NCBI RefSeq assembly: GCF_000787835.1
Contig: NZ_BBPP01000004.1
Location: 127,526-191,525 of the forward strand
Length of the DNA stretch: 64,000 bases
Reading direction: 5' to 3'
From: Streptacidiphilus melanogenes
Lineage (GTDB): Bacteria; Actinomycetota; Actinomycetes; Streptomycetales; Streptomycetaceae
This document shows, one piece after another, positions 60,744 through 64,000 of this stretch (positions are counted from its first letter, which is position 1; the number at the start of each line of letters is the position of its first letter). The translations under genes and the position numbers were made by a program. The notes under the pieces are model-generated. The model made no database searches. It saw only the letters and a list, made by a program, of their open reading frames with translations, and was not told the DNA's origin.

Positions 60744-62300
60744 CTACGCCGGAGGCTGGCGGACCGGGGGCCTCTCGCCCTCCGGCTGCCGGACGACGAA
60801 GTCCCTGTCGCGGATGAGCAGCATCGAGGCGGCACCGCCGACCAGCGCGAGCACGCCGGTCACCACCAGCAGGATGTCCAGCGCGCCGGTGAAGCTCGAC
60901 CGGACCAGCGTCTCGAGCTCGGAGCGCAGCGGGGGCGGCAGCGCGCCTGCTCCCGTACCGACCTGGTTGCTGACCTGGCCCTGGCGGACGGCGTTCAGGA
61001 TCTGCCCCGCGTGGGGTGCCAGCGCTGTGCCGGTCAGCCCCTGGGTGAGCCGGTTGTGCAGCGAGGTGGTGAAGATCGAGCCGAGCGCCGCGATGCTGGT
61101 GGCCAGGCCGATCTGACGGAAGGTGGAGTTGATGCCGGAGGCCATGCCCGCCCGTTCCGGCTCGACGACGCCGATGGCCGTGGAGGCCAGCGGCGGGTTG
61201 ACGAAGCCCGCGCCGACACCGGACACGATGAAGCCCGGGACCAGGTGCGTCCACGAGCTCTGTGCGTCGAGGCCGGTCATCAGCAGCAGACCCGCTCCGA
61301 CGGCCAGCAGACCCGGTCCGATCAGCCACCGCGCCGACACCCGCTCGCTCAGCCGGCCCGCCACGGTGGCGGCCACCAGCAGCGACCCGCTCGAGACCAG
61401 CAGGCGCACGCCGGTGTCCAACGCCGAGTAGCCGAGGATGTCCTGCAGATACAGGACCAGGTACAGCAGCATCGCGAACAGCGAGCCGTTCATCGCGAAG
61501 GCGGCGGCCAGCCCGCCGACGAAGGTCGGTTTGCGGAACAGGCCCAGGTCGAACATGGGGTCGGTGACGGTGCGCTCGGCAAGGACGAAGCCCGCGAGCA
61601 GCACCGCGCCCACCGCCAGGGACACGATCGCCCCGGTGTCGCTCCAGCCGGCCTCCCCCGCTCGGATCAGCCCGTAGATCAGGCCGACCAGCCCCAGGGT
61701 CAGCAGCCCGAAGCCCGGCAGGTCGAGCCGGCCCGGACGCGCCGCGCGGGACTCGTCCACCCGCCACCGGGTGACGGCCAGCGCGGCGATGCCGATCGGC
61801 ACGTTGACCAGGAAGATGCCCCGCCAGCTGATGCCGGTGGTGATCACCCCGCCGAGGATCGGGCCCAGCGAGACGGCCACGCCCGTGATCGCTCCCCAGA
61901 CCCCGAAGGCGACGCCGCGGTCGCGGCCACGGAAGCTGTGACCCAGCAGGGCCAGCGAGGTGGAGAACATGATCGCTCCGCCGACGCCCTGTCCCGCGCG
62001 GGACAGGATCAGCATGAGCGACGTCTGCGCCAGGCCGCACAGCAGTGATCCGGCGGTGAACACCACCAGCCCGATCAGGAAGAGCAGCCGGCGGCCGTAG
62101 CGGTCCGCCAGCACGCCGGAGGTCAGCAGGAACGAGGCCAGGGCGAGCGCGTAGGCGTCGACCACCCACTGCACGTCGCTGAAGCTCGCGTGCAGCGACC
62201 GCTGGATGTCCGGCAGCGCGACCACGACGATCGTGACGTCGAGAAGCAGCATGAAGGTGCCGACGCACACCGCGATCAGCGTCCACCACTTCTTGTCCAT
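60744..62300 (-). CDS. MFS drug:H+ antiporter, DHA2 family (14 helices)
   Basis: A 518-residue efflux protein. Motif A-like DRYGRRLLFLIGL follows helix 2, and antiporter motif C is VSLGPILGGVI. The DHA2 opening (FMLLLDVTIVVVALPDIQRS) is clear. It exports an unknown drug-like or natural product in exchange for protons. No TetR/MarR regulator is adjacent. The ATG at 62300 begins MDKKWWTL; the long upstream extension of the frame is antisense to the next gene. Confidence 0.93.
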   Translation of the reverse strand: MDKKWWTLIAVCVGTFMLLLDVTIVVVALPDIQRSLHASFSDVQWVVDAYALALASFLLTSGVLADRYGRRLLFLIGLVVFTAGSLLCGLAQTSLMLILSRAGQGVGGAIMFSTSLALLGHSFRGRDRGVAFGVWGAITGVAVSLGPILGGVITTGISWRGIFLVNVPIGIAALAVTRWRVDESRAARPGRLDLPGFGLLTLGLVGLIYGLIRAGEAGWSDTGAIVSLAVGAVLLAGFVLAERTVTDPMFDLGLFRKPTFVGGLAAAFAMNGSLFAMLLYLVLYLQDILGYSALDTGVRLLVSSGSLLVAATVAGRLSERVSARWLIGPGLLAVGAGLLLMTGLDAQSSWTHLVPGFIVSGVGAGFVNPPLASTAIGVVEPERAGMASGINSTFRQIGLATSIAALGSIFTTSLHNRLTQGLTGTALAPHAGQILNAVRQGQVSNQVGTGAGALPPPLRSELETLVRSSFTGALDILLVVTGVLALVGGAASMLLIRDRDFVVRQPEGERPPVRQPPA

Positions 62301-62395
62301 GCGCTTCACCTTCCGGGCGCTTCTTCCAGCCTTGCCCGTCGCCCGGCTCGTGTCGCGTTGGGAAGGGGACGACGTCGCGTCGGGAGGTGCGGAGG

Positions 62396-63463
62396 TCAGC
62401 GCCGCGCGGGGGCGGGGGCGGCGAGGTGCAGGCTGAGCCAGGGGAAGACCGTCGGGTACATGCGCTGCCAGGTGCCCCAGTTGTGGCCGCCCTGGGCGAG
62501 GATCAGCAGCGGGGCGACGGTGGTCGGCGGCCGGATCGCGTCCTGGAGCGAGACCAGGTTGCCGACCGGGCTGATCGGGTCCTCGGCGCTGGTGGCCAGC
62601 AGCAGCGAGACGTCCGGCCTCTGGTTCGCGAGCCACAGCGGGCTGTTGTGCAGGCGCGTGGTGGGATCGGGCAGGGCGGAGGCGTCGCCGGTGAACGGGT
62701 CCGGGTCCATGGCCGCCCCGGCGGTGAAGACCCGCGGGTACTGCATGGGCAGCTTCGCCGCGCACAGGCCGCCCGTGGAGAGGCCCGCCAACCCCCACCC
62801 CTGCGGGTTGGGCAGCACCCGGAAGTGGTCCCGGACGAGCGTGGGCACGTCCTCGGCCAGCCAGGTGGCGTTCGCGTGGCCGGGGACGTCGCTGCAGGTG
62901 GTGTCGACTCCGGCCGGGTCGATGACCGGGATCACCACGATCGAGGGCCGGACCGTGCCCTCGTCCATCATGCGCGCGAGTGCGGTGGGCATGCCCCCGT
63001 CCTCGGTCCAGGAGGTGGGCGATCCGGGGACGCCGTGCAGCAGCATGATCACCGGGAAGGCCGTGTGCTGGTAGGCCGGCTGGTCGTACTGCGGTGGGGT
63101 CCACACCAGCACCTGCCCGGACAGGTGCGACACCTCGCCGTGCACGTAGGTCTGCAGGGTGCCGTCGCTCGACTGGGTGAACACCGCCCGTCCCGCGGGC
63201 GGTCCCGGCATCGCCACCGTCGCGCCGCTCTCGTTGCCGAAGAGGTCCGCCCAGGAGGTGTAGAGCCCGTAGCTGTTGTTGATCCACGCGGCGACCAGCG
63301 CGATGGCCGTCACCTGGCAGAGCAGGATCAGCAGCACGCGCTGGAGCAGCCGCAGCAGGCGGTGCCCGCGCACCCGGTTCCACAGCGCCACGGCGGCCGC
63401 CACGGACACCACGACGCAGGCCACCAGCAGCCACACCAGACCCGTGCCGGTCAGGCTCAACAC
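62396..63463 (-). CDS. membrane-anchored esterase (PF00756-type)
   Basis: A 355-residue protein with two N-terminal membrane helices (residues about 5-28 and 38-60). An extracytoplasmic alpha/beta hydrolase of the Esterase D/mycolyltransferase-like type follows. The oxyanion segment is VIMLLHGVPGSPTSWTE, the nucleophile Ser is in GLAGLSTGGLCAAKL and the His in AQGGHNWGTW. Such proteins act on cell-surface or imported esters. It lies upstream of the MFS gene on the same strand (95 bp). Confidence 0.85.
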   Translation of the reverse strand: MLSLTGTGLVWLLVACVVVSVAAAVALWNRVRGHRLLRLLQRVLLILLCQVTAIALVAAWINNSYGLYTSWADLFGNESGATVAMPGPPAGRAVFTQSSDGTLQTYVHGEVSHLSGQVLVWTPPQYDQPAYQHTAFPVIMLLHGVPGSPTSWTEDGGMPTALARMMDEGTVRPSIVVIPVIDPAGVDTTCSDVPGHANATWLAEDVPTLVRDHFRVLPNPQGWGLAGLSTGGLCAAKLPMQYPRVFTAGAAMDPDPFTGDASALPDPTTRLHNSPLWLANQRPDVSLLLATSAEDPISPVGNLVSLQDAIRPPTTVAPLLILAQGGHNWGTWQRMYPTVFPWLSLHLAAPAPARR

Positions 63464-64000
63464 CCACGCACCTCCCGCGCCGTCCGGCAGCGCGGGGCTG
63501 CGCAGTGCACCGCATGGAAAGGATCATCCAGCTGAAACCGGACGAAATCAGCATAGATGTGGTCGATCCCCGACTCATGCGCGCGCCGCCCGTCGGCGGG
63601 TGGCCCGGGGTCTGCGCGCCGACGCGCGTGAGCCGCGCGCGTGAGCCGCGCGCTGGAGGTCCCGTACGCCTGAACACCCGGCGCGCCGGCGGCCGCGGCC
63701 GCCCGGGCCGCCTTCCGGCTCGGTCCGCTCAACCCGGGTCCGCGCGGGGTTGTCGGCGCGGGTGCCGAGGGCGATGGATCGCTCTGGGCTTGCTGTGAAC
63801 CCACCCGGCCTGCCCGCGTGGGTCCCGGGGCGGGGATGGCTCTCGGCCTGGCACCGAACGTGCCCGACCCGTCCGGGCGGGCGATCAAGGCCGGGGCGAC
63901 CTCGGTTCGACCCCGGACCGGCCCGTGCGCGCGGGGCCGGCGCGGGTGGGGCTACGGCGGGTGGGTGAACGAAGCCGCCCGGAGGTCCGGTGTCACGGGC
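63464..64000. other. gene-free end of the window
   Basis: No frame here has recognisable similarity. It is very GC-rich, with a short tandem CGCGCGTGAGC repeat around 63623-63652. The first 100 bases probably contain the promoter of the esterase gene. Confidence 0.5.

Noticed and set aside
63457..63888. Minus-strand frame upstream of the esterase gene.
   Set aside because: Low-complexity Pro/Ala/Arg translation, typical of spurious frames in GC-rich DNA; it overlaps the probable promoter.
1..64000. CRISPR arrays, tRNA or rRNA genes, prophage, integrase or conjugation genes.
   Set aside because: I searched the intergenic stretches by eye and found none. Short tRNA-like or ncRNA features could still be missed without a covariance search.

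Overview
The window is a chromosomal segment of a very GC-rich actinomycete. Third codon positions are almost all G or C, GTG and TTG starts are common, and secreted hydrolases, SigE-type sigma factors and TetR/GntR/MarR regulators are abundant. The gene families (DUF574 methyltransferase, Tat-type signals, LacI-type operators in front of glycosidases) point to Streptomycetaceae or a close relative such as Streptacidiphilus, Kitasatospora or Catenulispora. I see no rRNA, tRNA, CRISPR array, phage or conjugative module. The only mobile element is one IS4-family insertion sequence.

Layout. 0-2.8 kb: a hypothetical gene, then an SMI1/KNR4-type gene broken by frameshifts and by an IS4-family element that still carries inverted ends and a target duplication. 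3-8 kb: small stress and housekeeping genes (VOC proteins, GNATs, a MarR-GNAT fusion, a SigE-family sigma factor with a membrane partner). 8-10.8 kb: an SDR gene and a translationally coupled Fe/2OG dioxygenase plus HD-domain oxygenase pair that resembles the TmpA/TmpB organophosphonate pathway. 10.8-15.4 kb: secreted proteins, including an S53 protease divergent from an I36-type inhibitor. 15.5-18.4 kb: a GntR regulator divergent from a cyclodipeptide synthase and a CYP121-like P450, closely resembling the mycobacterial mycocyclosin pair.

19.8-26.7 kb: an acyl-CoA catabolic regulon (acyl-CoA ligase, epoxide-hydrolase-like protein, MaoC, TetR, ACAD10/11-like dehydrogenase, crotonase, HAD protein). 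Three copies of one 22-bp palindrome lie exactly over three promoters, so one regulator, most simply the embedded TetR, probably controls the whole set. 26.8-29.6 kb: an exported molybdo-iron-sulfur oxidoreductase. 29.7-31.2 kb: a GH54 arabinofuranosidase with a ricin-type lectin and a lac-operator-like site. 32.5-35.2 kb: acs with a SatP-type acetate transporter. 35.9-36.6 kb: a non-coding block with a 73-bp exact direct repeat. 37-42.5 kb: an ABC exporter and a large secreted PKD/FN3 phosphoesterase. 42.7-53.3 kb: phosphotransferase-fold kinases, hydrolases, a GH3 glucosidase with a palindromic operator, a secreted peptidase and a methyltransferase. 53.4-55.2 kb: a GH15 enzyme.

55.5-57.2 kb holds the most intriguing unit: three tightly packed genes encoding a TIR-like protein, a RipA/SLATT-like small membrane protein and a RyR-repeat-like protein. 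This combination fits a nucleotide-signalled defence or stress system. It is followed by PspA, an orphan cytochrome oxidase subunit I with a small membrane protein, an MFS exporter and a membrane-anchored esterase. The last ~0.5 kb has no gene that I can support.
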